A stretch of 64,000 nucleotides of DNA from Syntrophus sp034006265 (GTDB taxonomy: Bacteria; Desulfobacterota; Syntrophia; Syntrophales; Syntrophaceae): the NCBI GenBank assembly GCA_034006265.1, contig JAVETB010000002.1:1-64000 (forward strand), written 5' to 3'. The notes beneath the pieces are model-generated. The model ran no database searches, had not been told where the DNA came from, and saw only the letters and a program-made list of their open reading frames with translations. Position 1 is the first letter of the stretch. Each line of letters opens with the position of its first letter. This document shows positions 1 to 8,827 of this stretch, piece by piece. Both the position numbers and the translations under genes were made by a program.

Positions 1-1167
1 CAGTTTCCGAATGGCTTTGCGGAAGTCGTCAAAAGCCGTGCTCAAGGCGATCTCCTGAGGTGAGAGTTCAAGAACGAGGGCCTGAGGCGGATTGCGTTTG
101 CAGAACCTGGGTGGATGGGTTCGGGCGTTGATTTCTCTTTTCAGACGCCGGAGAACAATCTGCTGGACACGTTCCCTTTCCGCTTTTTTCAGCTCATCGG
201 TCTGACTGAAGCGCACCGGATCGAGAATTTCGAGGAGGCCCGTAAAACTGCGGGTGTGGCCGTTGTGCGGTGTTGCACTGAGAAACAGGCGGTGTTCGAA
301 TTGGGGCGCCAGCAGGCGAAGCATGCGGCACAGATCGCTTTCTTCCCCAAAGGGTGACGGCATCAGGTTGTGGCATTCATCGACGATGAGCAGGTCCCAC
401 GGCAGGTGCGGCGAACCCTCCGGAGTGCGGCAGGCAGCCAGAAACTGTGTAAGGACATCTTCCTGACGCAGGTAATGATAGGATGCGATGATGCGGCTGA
501 AAGTGCGCCACGGATTGGCATCCATGCCGAGGCGCCGGCGCAGGTTCTGGGTCTCGGCCCTGTCCACGAGATCAAAGGGCAGAGAAAACTTTTCCCACAT
601 TTCGTCACGCCACTGGAGACGGAGCGAGGCCGGAGTCAGGATCAGGACACGCTGGATCCGCCGCCTCAGTAAAAGTTCGCTCAGGATCAATCCGGCCTCG
701 ATGGTCTTGCCAAGACCTACGTCATCGGCAAGCAGAAGATTGACTCGGGGCATCTGCAGGGCCTTGAGAAGGGGCACGAGCTGAAAGTCCTCAATCTGGA
801 CGGCGCTATGGAATGGGCTGGAAATGGGCAAAGAATCCAACGGGCCACCGTCATCAGGATCGAGAAAGGGCATTCCTGCCGTCCAGCGTGAGGCCCGTAA
901 CAGGGCATCGAAATCTTCCGCCGGCATGGGATCGGTGTTAACAACGTTCGGAAGGGCCGTGGGTTCGAGAAGGACTTTTCTCGCCTCAAGTTCCCACAGG
1001 AGCTGTTCTTCAGCAGGAAGTTGGTCGTCCTTATAGTCAAGATGAACGAGATGAAGCCGTCCTTCTGCGCCATCAAAAGGTTCTACCGCAGAAACAATCC
1101 CTCGACGGTTACGAACTGTGGCAAACATACCGGGGCGGGGCACTTTGATATTTGATGTCACTTCCAT
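1..1167 (-). CDS. SNF2-family helicase, N-terminal part (runs off left edge)
   Basis: The first 389 codons are open to the window edge. An N-terminal segment of about 150 residues precedes a superfamily 2 helicase core: Walker A LLADDVGLGKTIEAG (about residue 154), motif Ia LILTPASL, a DEXH-type box LLIVDECHN and motif III LFLSATPHNGHT. The ADDVGLGKT form of the P-loop resembles DrmD-type helicases of DISARM defence systems and related stand-alone SNF2 helicases (family knowledge, not searched). The start ATG has GGATGAG a few bases upstream. The downstream partners that would identify a defence system lie outside the window, so the assignment stops at SNF2-like helicase. Confidence 0.85.
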   Translation of the reverse strand, partial: MEVTSNIKVPRPGMFATVRNRRGIVSAVEPFDGAEGRLHLVHLDYKDDQLPAEEQLLWELEARKVLLEPTALPNVVNTDPMPAEDFDALLRASRWTAGMPFLDPDDGGPLDSLPISSPFHSAVQIEDFQLVPLLKALQMPRVNLLLADDVGLGKTIEAGLILSELLLRRRIQRVLILTPASLRLQWRDEMWEKFSLPFDLVDRAETQNLRRRLGMDANPWRTFSRIIASYHYLRQEDVLTQFLAACRTPEGSPHLPWDLLIVDECHNLMPSPFGEESDLCRMLRLLAPQFEHRLFLSATPHNGHTRSFTGLLEILDPVRFSQTDELKKAERERVQQIVLRRLKREINARTHPPRFCKRNPPQALVLELSPQEIALSTAFDDFRKAIRKL

Positions 1168-1172
1168 GCGGA

Positions 1173-1325
1173 TTACTCATCCATAGTTTTGATGACGACG
1201 TCGTTTATTTCGGCAAAGTTACCTTCGGCGATTCTGATCACGGCATGCGATAGAATGGATAATACGTGAGCAGACAAAAGGAAAGGAAAGAATGCCACTA
1301 TTGAACGGATGTCGAGAAGACCCAT
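1173..1325 (-). CDS. Small open frame just upstream of the helicase gene
   Basis: A 50-residue frame starts MGLLDIRS and ends VVIKTMDE, five bases before the helicase ATG. Its middle is hydrophobic (IVAFFPFLLSAHVLSIL), so it could be a small membrane-associated protein, the tail of a decayed gene, or a translationally coupled leader. The frame stays open upstream of the ATG as far as about 1365, in which case it would be a gene remnant. I recognise no family. Confidence 0.3.
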   Translation of the reverse strand: MGLLDIRSIVAFFPFLLSAHVLSILSHAVIRIAEGNFAEINDVVIKTMDE

Positions 1326-1541
1326 AGAGTCAACCCAGCGTGAAAATATCGAGCAACACCGACAGCGCTATATCACATTCGGCATCATAATGGAATAATC
1401 GGCACATAAAAGATTAACCATATCGATACATTGCAATATGGAAGATATCAGTGCCGACACGACAGATAAAGCAGCTTGTCTTTCATGTTGGGGTTAGGTA
1501 GGGATGCAGAGTGAGGTTGACAAAATCTTTTTGGGCGTTTC

Positions 1542-1742
1542 CTATCCAACACCCTTTGGGGATACTTTCTTGGATGTCTTCTTTCTTGCCTGAGTTAACT
1601 TCTCCCTTAGGTTTTCCGGCAGATCAGCCAAAACAAAATCTATTTGCTGCGGGACCCGTCCACCTGATTTTTCTTTTGAGCAGACTTCGAGCATATCAGG
1701 TTCCGTCAATATGATGATTCGCCTTTTAGGCTCATTTGCCAT
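1542..1742 (-). pseudogene. C-terminal fragment of an unknown protein cut by IS insertion or deletion
   Basis: The last 66 codons (MANEPKRRIIILTEPDM... ending SKKVSPKGVG) read like a genuine protein C-terminus with a beta-strand-rich start and a lysine-rich tail. The same frame remains open back to about 1787 (KVLKIRSDMLFLI), exactly where the IS3-type remnant begins on the other strand. The simplest reading is that a larger gene lost its 5' part when the IS arrived or was later deleted. I do not recognise the family; restriction-nuclease-like proteins sometimes end this way, but that is only a guess. Confidence 0.45.
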
Positions 1743-1786
1743 AATAAGAAAAAGCATGTCTGATCTGATTTTCAGTACTTTCTTAG

Positions 1787-2332
1787 AGCCGGTATGTCGT
1801 GGGGTGGATGGTCGCCCACCGGGAACTGGCCTCTCTGGCTGGAAAACTGATCGATCAGACTTGTGAAAAACAGAACATTCAACCGGAACAATTGACGATC
1901 CATGCCGACCGGGGGTCCAGCATGACCTCCAAAACGGTTGCATTCCTGCTCTCCGATCTGGGAATCACCAAAAGTCATTCCCGGCCACATGTGAGCAATG
2001 ACAACCCTTATTCGGAAGCTCAGTTCAAAACCCTGAAATACCGGCCTGCGTTTCCGCAACGGTTTGGATCCATTGAAGATGCCCGGGCATTTTGTCAGAA
2101 CTTTTTCCGCTGGTATAACCGGGAACATCACCATTCAGGCATCGGGTTCCTGACCCCCGAAGATGTCCATTATGGACGCGCGGGACAGACTATCAAAGAG
2201 CGGAAGGCTGTTCTGAATGCAGCCTATGAACAACATCCGGAACGGTTCAAGCGGGACATGCCCAAACCGCAGGCCTTACCCTCAGCCGTCTGGATCAATA
2301 AGCCGGTTCCAACTGATCCGGTGCAACACTAA
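1787..2332 (+). pseudogene. IS3-family OrfB transposase, C-terminal two thirds
   Basis: The rve integrase core is visible. IHADRGSS carries the second catalytic Asp and NPYSEAQFKTLKY the catalytic Glu of the DDE triad, followed by the family-typical FFRWYNREHHHSGIGFLTPEDVHYG. The first Asp and the N-terminus are absent, so the protein would be inactive. The frame ends normally at TAA, 21 bases before the inferred right end of the element. Confidence 0.75.
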
Positions 2333-2353
2333 ACTTGTTCGGAATGTGTCTCA
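1787..2353 (+). mobile_element. 5'-truncated IS3-type element
   Basis: Only the right part of the element remains. The transposase frame is open from a stop at 1784-1786, and its first recognisable residues are SRYVVGWM, normally internal to an IS3 OrfB. The right terminus is placed at about 2353, because a foreign OrfA frame on the opposite strand is broken exactly there. The terminal sequence read inwards from that end begins TGAGACACATTCCG. The left end and first half of orfB are missing, so the element cannot move by itself. Confidence 0.6.
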
Positions 2354-2454
2354 TTTTCATTACACAGATTGGATACGGGAACATGATCAATCAAGTGACG
2401 CTTGAGGATGGCTACTTTTTCCTCGGGGATGTAATTGTGACGTTTCTTTCTCAT
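2329..2454 (-). pseudogene. OrfA-type transposase N-terminus interrupted by the IS3 remnant
   Basis: An ATG at 2454 opens a frame starting MRKKRHNYIPEEKVAILKRH and continuing LIDHVPVSNLCNEN, a helix-turn-helix start typical of IS OrfA-like proteins. At 2353/2354 the sequence becomes the terminal repeat of the IS3-type element, and the hybrid frame stops seven codons later (ETHSEQV). The rest of this second element is not present on the other side, so it was deleted together with the left part of the IS3 element. The frame lies opposite to the IS3 transposase. Confidence 0.6.
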
Positions 2455-2557
2455 GGACTTCCCTCTGTTTATGATGGTTTATCACAAACGGGCCAAAAGT
2501 CCTATTCACGCTGAACCAAGACACTCGATGGTGTGTGCCGATAAGACCCTCCGATCC

Positions 2558-3811
2558 TCAAACTTTAAGGGATTCCAGGACCGCCTCGGCAGCCTTACGC
2601 CCGGAAACCATCGCCCATTGCAGCGAGGCGGGATATCCGTATTCTCCGCAGACGTAGAGACCCGGACGCACCGGACGGACCGGTCCCGCTGGATCGGGAA
2701 TCGGCGGGATCTGCAAGGGCAGGGCGTGGCGGATCCAGTAGGTGCGGAGATGCCGCCAAGCGGAAACTTGCGGACCAAACCATACTGCGAGCTGCGAGCG
2801 AACCGCTGCGGTCAGTTGATCCTCCCCAAGCGTCGGAAGGCCCAGGATGGTGACGGCAATCAAGGCCTGGCCCTTGGGGGCATAGGCGGGGGCGACCAGG
2901 CTGGGGATGGTCATGCTGTTGACCGGCCCTTCCGCTTCTCCGTTTAATACCAGTAACGGTTCCATGAAGGGAGGTTCATCCGCGGCAAAGTACAGGCAGG
3001 TCGTACTCCGGGAGCCCGGAGGCTTTTTCTCCCCCAGCAGACGGGAGGTTTCGGGCCCCTGGCCGGCCATGACCAGAACCCGGGCAGTCAATGTCTCCCC
3101 ATTGGAAAGAATGACGCGATGATCCCCGATGGATTCAACCCTGGAATTCAACCGAAGCGACTCGGAAGGGATGCGGGAAGCGATCTGGCTGGGAATGGCT
3201 CCCATGCCCTCTCCAGGTAGAGACGTTTCCCCGGAAGAAAACATGCGGAAGCCGAACTCGAACATCCGGCTGGAAATCCCGAGTTCCCGGTCAAAAAAAA
3301 CTCCCCCCAGGAAAGGCCGAAAGAAGCGGTCGATCATCTTTTCCGAAAATCCGATCCCTCGTAAAGCCTCAACGGTCGTCGTTTCCGGGCGGCAAAAGAG
3401 GTCCTCGATGGTCCCTTTCATTGTCTTTCGACGAAGCCGCCCGACCTTGATCTTATCGCCCATATTTCCCACGGGCGTGAACAGCCCCTTCAGGCCGTCC
3501 AGCGGGTGCCGCCAGGGGTCAGCGACCTTATGAAATTGTCCGCCGAATCGGACCAGGGCTCCCGGATAAAAATAGTGCAGGTCCAGCTTCTGGTAATCCA
3601 GAACCCGCTGCGCTTCCGGGTAAGCGGTCAACAGGACCTGGAATCCGCGATCCAGGAGAAACCCGTCCTTCCGGTCCGTCCGCACCCTTCCCCCCCATCC
3701 ATCCGATTCTTCGAGAAGAATAAAGGAAACCCCTTCCTGATGGAGTCTCAGCGCACAGCAAAGACCCGCCAGTCCGCCTCCCACAATCACGACATCGGCT
3801 TCGGCACTCAT
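2558..3811 (-). CDS. FAD-dependent amine oxidase/desaturase-type oxidoreductase
   Basis: The 417-residue product starts MSAEADVVIVGGGLAGLC, a Rossmann dinucleotide-binding fold (GGGLAG), followed by EESDGWGGRV, the conserved GG doublet of flavin amine oxidase and phytoene desaturase-like proteins. The C-terminal FAD motif is LYVCGEYGYPASLQWAMVSG. The start was chosen because AAGGAGA lies 7 bases upstream; an earlier in-frame codon lacks a ribosome site. The substrate cannot be read from the sequence. Proteins of this type often sit near photolyase or carotenoid genes, which fits the photolyase remnant just upstream. Confidence 0.85.
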   Translation of the reverse strand: MSAEADVVIVGGGLAGLCCALRLHQEGVSFILLEESDGWGGRVRTDRKDGFLLDRGFQVLLTAYPEAQRVLDYQKLDLHYFYPGALVRFGGQFHKVADPWRHPLDGLKGLFTPVGNMGDKIKVGRLRRKTMKGTIEDLFCRPETTTVEALRGIGFSEKMIDRFFRPFLGGVFFDRELGISSRMFEFGFRMFSSGETSLPGEGMGAIPSQIASRIPSESLRLNSRVESIGDHRVILSNGETLTARVLVMAGQGPETSRLLGEKKPPGSRSTTCLYFAADEPPFMEPLLVLNGEAEGPVNSMTIPSLVAPAYAPKGQALIAVTILGLPTLGEDQLTAAVRSQLAVWFGPQVSAWRHLRTYWIRHALPLQIPPIPDPAGPVRPVRPGLYVCGEYGYPASLQWAMVSGRKAAEAVLESLKV

Positions 3812-3954
3812 ACGATTCTCCTTTTTGAAAGAGCCCTGCCCATTCAAAGCAGATCTTCAGGACCCATCTCCTTGCCCGTGGATAAAAGCTCCTGAAGAAT
3901 CTTGAAGACGGCCCGGTCTCTGCTCCTGAGGCCTGCTTCGCGCTTGGATAGAGA

Positions 3955-4215
3955 TCACATGGGCGCATACAGGCGTGGGTTCTTTTTCAACAGCCGCTCG
4001 TGATGGGAAAGAAAAGCCCGGTAAAGATGGGGGATCGGACAATTCTTCCCGGGGTCGAAGCGGCACTCCGCATAAAAATCGCTCATCCTGTTGATATAGG
4101 CAGCGCCCGATAGGACAGGTTTCGTGGTCATGAGCTCACCCACGGTGAAGGTGCCCATGGCCAGAACGTTCGGCTCCACCCTGTAGGGGATGTGGGAGCA
4201 CGGCACCGCCAACCC
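3955..4215 (-). pseudogene. C-terminal remnant of a photolyase/cryptochrome-related protein
   Basis: About 85 residues match the conserved end of the iron-sulfur bacterial photolyase/cryptochrome-related family: VEPNVLAMGTF, TTKPVLSGAAYINRMSDF, then a Cys-bearing CRFDPGKNCPIPHLYRAFLSHHERLL. The family's usual YCxxC is FYAEC here, so one cluster Cys is lost. An in-frame TGA at 4216-4218 and the absence of the remaining roughly 400 residues show it is a remnant. It overlaps the end of another frame (4128-4457), marking a deletion junction near 4215-4230. Confidence 0.65.
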
Positions 4216-4457
4216 TCATAAAAGTGAGCTGATCTTCGCCTGCGACGAAATCCCTTTTGGGCCAATGAAAACAAATCTGCGTTTTCACTCAATATAACTT
4301 CAGGCGGAGGCAAGGGAAAAACGGGATGTCTAACCGCATATTTCTTTTGCGCCTTTATGATGGCTTCATTCCCGCTCTGCGCATAAACAACCACATGGAA
4401 TAATTCTTTTTTCTCGCCAGCTCCAGACCAGTTAAGAAGCTCAACTTTGTATCGCAT
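4128..4457 (-). CDS. Small hypothetical protein, probably with an altered C-terminus
   Basis: The start MRYKVELLNWSGAGEKKELFHVVVYAQSGNEAII looks like a real small-protein fold (alternating strands and a helix). After about residue 75 (SLAQKGFRRRRR) the frame enters the photolyase remnant out of register and composition becomes abnormal (WRCRAPTSPTGWSRTFWPWAP). The native C-terminus was probably lost at the same junction that truncated the photolyase gene. No family is recognised. A perfect 7-bp hairpin lies just upstream of the start. Confidence 0.4.
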   Translation of the reverse strand: MRYKVELLNWSGAGEKKELFHVVVYAQSGNEAIIKAQKKYAVRHPVFPLPPPEVILSENADLFSLAQKGFRRRRRSAHFYEGWRCRAPTSPTGWSRTFWPWAPSPWVSS

Positions 4458-4468
4458 AATGCACCATT

Positions 4469-4486
4469 CGGGAACTGCCGTTCCCG
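4469..4486. repeat. Perfect short inverted repeat (hairpin)
   Basis: CGGGAAC-TGCC-GTTCCCG forms a 7-bp stem with a 4-base loop, 12 bases upstream of the leftward start at 4457 and between two decayed elements. It could be a scar of a mobile element, an operator, or an mRNA 5' hairpin. Confidence 0.5.
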
Positions 4487-4559
4487 GAGCAACATCTCAG
4501 TTCAGTATATTATGAACTCAACTTTCGCACAAGCTTAAATGCTCTTAACTGTATGTTCT

Positions 4560-5930
4560 TTAACAAGAAACGGTGCCATATTGCCGGTCAAATAGCCAAC
4601 GTGCCCCATAAATCGGCGGCAGTTCCTTAAGAAAACGTTCGATCAAGGATTGAATTAGCTCACTGGTCATATCGGAACATTTGCCAACGCCTGTTTCAAA
4701 AGCATCACCATCACGGCCAGTGCCTCGGCAAAAGTCACTTGTTTGAGTTCTTCGCAGCAGGCATGAAAGAGGGCCCCAAGAGTTCTGGGGTCCTGGTTCG
4801 TCCGTTTGGCAAGGGCCAGCATGATATATCGGCAGCAAACCACATGGACTTGGGCCACAAGAGCGTCATAGGACCGACTCTAGCACTCCTTTGTGAGATT
4901 AAGAAATGATTTCGCCATTTTAAAAAACACCTCTATGTCCCAGCGGCGCTTATAGGTCGTGATGATCTCTTCGTCACTCAGGACGGTATCGGTGGAAAGA
5001 AGGGCCAGCCACTTTTTGGCGCGGCGGTCCCGGACAAAGACGATCTTCGCCGGAATGGGAATCCCCTTGTCGTCTTTGCCAATCTCGACTCTGACCGAAG
5101 CAAGAATCTTCGCGCGGCCTCGCCGTTTGCGAATCTTCCGGCAGATGGCTGCCAGATGGAGATCCTCCCCTTGGTAGCGATAAAAGATCTTTTCCGTAAC
5201 CTTGAGCATGCAGAGGGTATGCATCCCCTTGGAAAGCAACTTCCTCATGATTGCGGGATAGGCAAACCAGTTGTCGAACAAAAGGTGGCTGGCTTCAATT
5301 CCGGTTTCGGTGGCCTCGGCCACCATCTCGACCAGAACATCGGTTGCCTTGCGGATTGCTTCCAGGCGTCGCTTCGCTCCGTTGGTGCGGCGGTCAAGAT
5401 CGGTTCGTACGGGAACCAGACGATTCTTTTCCTTGCTTGAAGCCAGCAGAGTGCAGGAAATGGGCAGGAAACTGTTGCCGTCGGACCAAGCCAGGGCAAG
5501 CATCCTGAATCCGCGATAATAAACGATGGTCCGTATGGTCAAAGACCCGCGAAAGCAATTCGACTTGTTTGCTCCGATTGCGTCGATAGAGTGTATCATC
5601 GGCGATGAGCACCTTCATGGTGCCGGCGTCAGTCAGCGGCTTCAGGTCCTGTCGGATCACCTGCGAACTCAACAGCAGAAGGAATCTTCTCCAATGGGTA
5701 TGAACCGAATTGAGAAAGCGATACACCGTGTCCTTTCTCATCCCGCAGCTTCCCTCTGCTTCGAGGGTGCGGTACAGGCTCTTGCCGCTAAAGACCAGGG
5801 TGAACAGCATGCGGAAAACAGCTACAGGAGAAATCCCCTTTTCCTTGCTGATGTTGCTGCGTTTCAGCAGCTTGCCGATTCTCTTTTTTGAGACGGCTAA
5901 TCTTCCATGACTTCTGAGAAAATTCCTGTG
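4560..5930 (-). pseudogene. IS4-type transposase, inactivated by frameshifts and a stop
   Basis: Three frames join into one transposase. The N-terminus is RLAVSKKRIGKLLKRSN...VFRMLFTLVFSGKSLYR. The first catalytic Asp region is VLIADDTLYRR, the second is HLLFDNWFAYP, and the Glu region is YKRRWDIEVFFKMAKSFL. Reading frame is lost near 5527. A TAG interrupts KEC/SRSYDAL at 4880-4882, and a further shift occurs near 4675, after which TSELIQSLIERFLKELPP finishes the protein. The element therefore encodes no functional transposase. Terminal repeats could not be placed with confidence; the 5' end abuts the 3' end of the AddA-type gene. Confidence 0.8.
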
Positions 5931-6004
5931 GTCGGATTTTGTCGCAATAAGAGAGCCCCACGGGAGGTAGTGAGAATTGCTCGTGATCGGCGGTGGAGAA
6001 GGAA

Positions 6005-8827
6005 TCAGATCATCACAATCCGCTGCGGTTCGTCCACAAACAGCAGATAGCATTCGACCGGACGCGCCGGGAACAGCTCCTGGAGGATGGTCCTGTAGCG
6101 GAGCATCTGGGGCAGGTACTTGTCGGCCAGGTGGCCCACGCGGCCCGTCTTGAAGTCGATGAGGGTGATACGGTCCGGGGCGATGATGAGCCGGTCGACG
6201 ATACCGAAGGCGCGGGTGTCGGAGAGGTGCTGCTCGGTGAGCACTTTCCCGGGCCGGAAGAGAATCTCCTGTACCTTTGCGTTGTCCAGGAACCTCTCGA
6301 CGACGGCCTGCTCCTCTCCGGCGAGAATGCCCGGGGGGAGCGTGCTGCCGCCGCTGGTGAGTCGGGCAAGGGCCTCGTGGATGCGAATCCCGCGCTCGAT
6401 CCCCGCCTCGATGTCGGCGGAACGGAGAGTCGGGTCCATTTGTTCATCGTTAATGGGTTGGGGGATTCCGGCCAGATCGGGCGCCGCCAGTTCCTCATAA
6501 TCAGCAGGCCGCGGCCTCTCAGGGCCATAGTCATGCCGCCAGCCGAATGCCGTCCGTTCGGCGTTCGAGATGGCCTCCCGGGCTGTCTGGAACATCAACT
6601 CACTGAAGCCTTTCAGCGCGCCTTCGCCATTGGCCCGGAGGATGATTGTCAGGCTCTGGACCGCACGGGTCGCGGCGACATAGAGAAGGTTGGCCGTTTC
6701 CTCGGCCTTCTCTACCCTTGCCGCATCCGCCGCCTCGGCGATGACCGTCGCTCCCGGAACGGGACCGGTTGCAAGAAAGGCCAGTTCATCCTTGCTCAGG
6801 CTAAGCGGACAGCCGTCATCGGGGTGAGGAATCTCGGGCACCCGGTCGCGCCCCTCCTTCCAGAAGAGGAAGACGTGGGGAAATTCGAGGCCCTTGGTGC
6901 CGTGAATCGTCGCCAGTTTTACCCGGTCGGCATGCTCCCCCTCGGGCACGGTGACGAGGTGCGACATCGTGAGCAGATAGCGCAGAAAGGCAGGCGCATC
7001 GACGGCGTCGGGCCGGTCGAAGTAGCGTTCCGCCTCATCCCAGAGCGTCTCGATGAGGACACGCGGGAAATGGGGCGTCAGTTCCCGCAGGGCCGAGGCA
7101 AAGGCGGCGAAACGATGAGGCTGAGTCGCGTTGCCGATCGTGCCGGAAAGCCCGGTAATGGCCGTTGTCAGTGCCTCTTTATAGCCCAGGGGGGCAAGAG
7201 CCCGAGGGAGAAATTGACCGTCGTGGCCGATGAAAAGGGCGATGAGGGACAGGTAAAGCGCCGTTCCCTCCCGAAGCGACAGAAGCTCCCGGCCGCGGAT
7301 TCCCGATGTGGGGATGCCTGCATTCGCCAACATCATCGCAGCCTTATCCATGTGTATGTTGGTGCGGCAGAGGACCGCCATATCGCCCCATGGGCACCCG
7401 CACTCCCCCTTCTTCTGAATCATGGCCGCCACGAGCCGCTCATAGGCCGGCTCGTCTCCGGCTTTGCAGGCGGCCGGAATGACGGCTACCTCGGAGAGAC
7501 CGCTGTAAGGATGTTTCGGCGTTTCCGGCGGCTCTTGCAGGTGGACTTTGTCCGTACCGTCGAAGAGTGCGGCGACCAGGTTGTTGAAGAACTCGATAAG
7601 GAGCGGTGTTGAACGGTAATTGTGGGGCAGCGTCTCTGTGGCGATCTGCCCGCTCGCTATGGCAGGGGCGATGCTGCCCCGGAGCCGGTCGGGCGCGGCA
7701 TCCCGCCATTGGTAGATCGACTGTTTCCAGTCTCCCACGAGAAAGACGGACCGTTCTCCCTCGGCATTCTCTCCCACGGAGCCGAGAATATCTTCGATCA
7801 GCGGTCGGAGCAGGTCGTATTGGATCTGTGAGGTGTCCTGGAACTCGTCGAGGAGCAGATGGGCCGTCCGGTGAAATCCCAGTTCGTAGAGCCGCGCCAT
7901 AAAGAAAGGCCGATCGGGGTTCCGGGACCCGTCCAGGGCGATAAGCGCCCTGGGGATATCGTCGAAATAGAGCCGGCCGAGTTTCTCCTTTTCTTCAGCA
8001 ACCACTGCGGAGCGTAAGGCAATGAAATGCTTGAGCAAGGCGCTCCGGAGGCGCTTGGTGTTGATCAGATGCCGGGCGACGAGGCGGCGCATTGCGGGAT
8101 AGAGCTCCCGCAGGGTGGCGTAGGCGGCCGTTCCGCGGTCGGCGGCGGCGACTTTCACGTCCTCCAGACCGGATTTGAGAAATACCTTTTTGCTCAGATC
8201 GACCTCGGCGAGGGGCGCAAGAAGGGGGACGACAACCTGCGACTTCAGGGCGCCTCTGGTCGTCTCCGCGACGGCCTGCACCCGCTCCTGCAGCGCCTCA
8301 TACTCGGCTGTGAGGCGCCCCTGTTCACTCTTGAGAGTATCCAGGAGATTCTCGGGGCAGTCCCACGCCTCCAGAGCCTCTTTACCATTATCCAGGGCCT
8401 TGATCAGTGACTCGGGCTGCATATGGAGTATCCTGGCCGCAATCACGATACTCTCGATGTCTGCCAGGACGCGCGGATGCCGGAAGAAGCGCTCGTCGGC
8501 GAGCGCCGTGATGATGGCCTTTTCGTGATCGTCAGCGACCTGCGGCACATAGGCTTCCGTGGAAAGGAAGCGGAGGAAGAGCGCGTCGATCGTCGAAAAA
8601 TGGACCCGGGCGGCCCGCATGAGAAGCCTTAATTTGTCGGCGGTGCACTCCGGCCCCTTCTCGATGGCTTCAAGGATCCTCTTTTCCATTTCCGCCGCTG
8701 CGGCGCGAGTGAAGGTGGCGGCTACAACAAATTCAGTGCCCCGCTCAATATGGCGTCGGACCTCCTGAGTGAGACGGAAGGTTTTCCCCGAACCGGCTGA
8801 CGCTGTAACGAAGAGGCTCTTTACCAT
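6005..8827 (-). CDS. addA: AddA-type UvrD helicase-nuclease
   Basis: The 940-residue protein has a UvrD-like ATPase: Walker A VTASAGSGKT (residues 8-17), Walker B DEFQDTS (about 328), motif III GDWKQSIYQWRDA, motif V TIHGTKGLEFPHVFL (about 640) and motif VI YVAATRA. The C-terminus carries a RecB-type nuclease: GIVDRLIIAP then LIDFKTGR (about 880-893). This is the layout of AddA subunits, which unwind and degrade double-strand ends for recombinational repair and against foreign DNA. The start ATG overlaps the stop of the upstream AddB-type gene (ATGGTAA), indicating translational coupling. RecB-like single-subunit alternatives are less likely given the partner. Confidence 0.85.
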   Translation of the reverse strand: MVKSLFVTASAGSGKTFRLTQEVRRHIERGTEFVVAATFTRAAAAEMEKRILEAIEKGPECTADKLRLLMRAARVHFSTIDALFLRFLSTEAYVPQVADDHEKAIITALADERFFRHPRVLADIESIVIAARILHMQPESLIKALDNGKEALEAWDCPENLLDTLKSEQGRLTAEYEALQERVQAVAETTRGALKSQVVVPLLAPLAEVDLSKKVFLKSGLEDVKVAAADRGTAAYATLRELYPAMRRLVARHLINTKRLRSALLKHFIALRSAVVAEEKEKLGRLYFDDIPRALIALDGSRNPDRPFFMARLYELGFHRTAHLLLDEFQDTSQIQYDLLRPLIEDILGSVGENAEGERSVFLVGDWKQSIYQWRDAAPDRLRGSIAPAIASGQIATETLPHNYRSTPLLIEFFNNLVAALFDGTDKVHLQEPPETPKHPYSGLSEVAVIPAACKAGDEPAYERLVAAMIQKKGECGCPWGDMAVLCRTNIHMDKAAMMLANAGIPTSGIRGRELLSLREGTALYLSLIALFIGHDGQFLPRALAPLGYKEALTTAITGLSGTIGNATQPHRFAAFASALRELTPHFPRVLIETLWDEAERYFDRPDAVDAPAFLRYLLTMSHLVTVPEGEHADRVKLATIHGTKGLEFPHVFLFWKEGRDRVPEIPHPDDGCPLSLSKDELAFLATGPVPGATVIAEAADAARVEKAEETANLLYVAATRAVQSLTIILRANGEGALKGFSELMFQTAREAISNAERTAFGWRHDYGPERPRPADYEELAAPDLAGIPQPINDEQMDPTLRSADIEAGIERGIRIHEALARLTSGGSTLPPGILAGEEQAVVERFLDNAKVQEILFRPGKVLTEQHLSDTRAFGIVDRLIIAPDRITLIDFKTGRVGHLADKYLPQMLRYRTILQELFPARPVECYLLFVDEPQRIVMI

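Noticed and set aside
5993..7612. Long open frame on the + strand opposite the AddA-type gene
   Set aside because: It has no recognisable domain, while the minus strand shows every helicase and nuclease motif; it is a GC-driven antisense frame.
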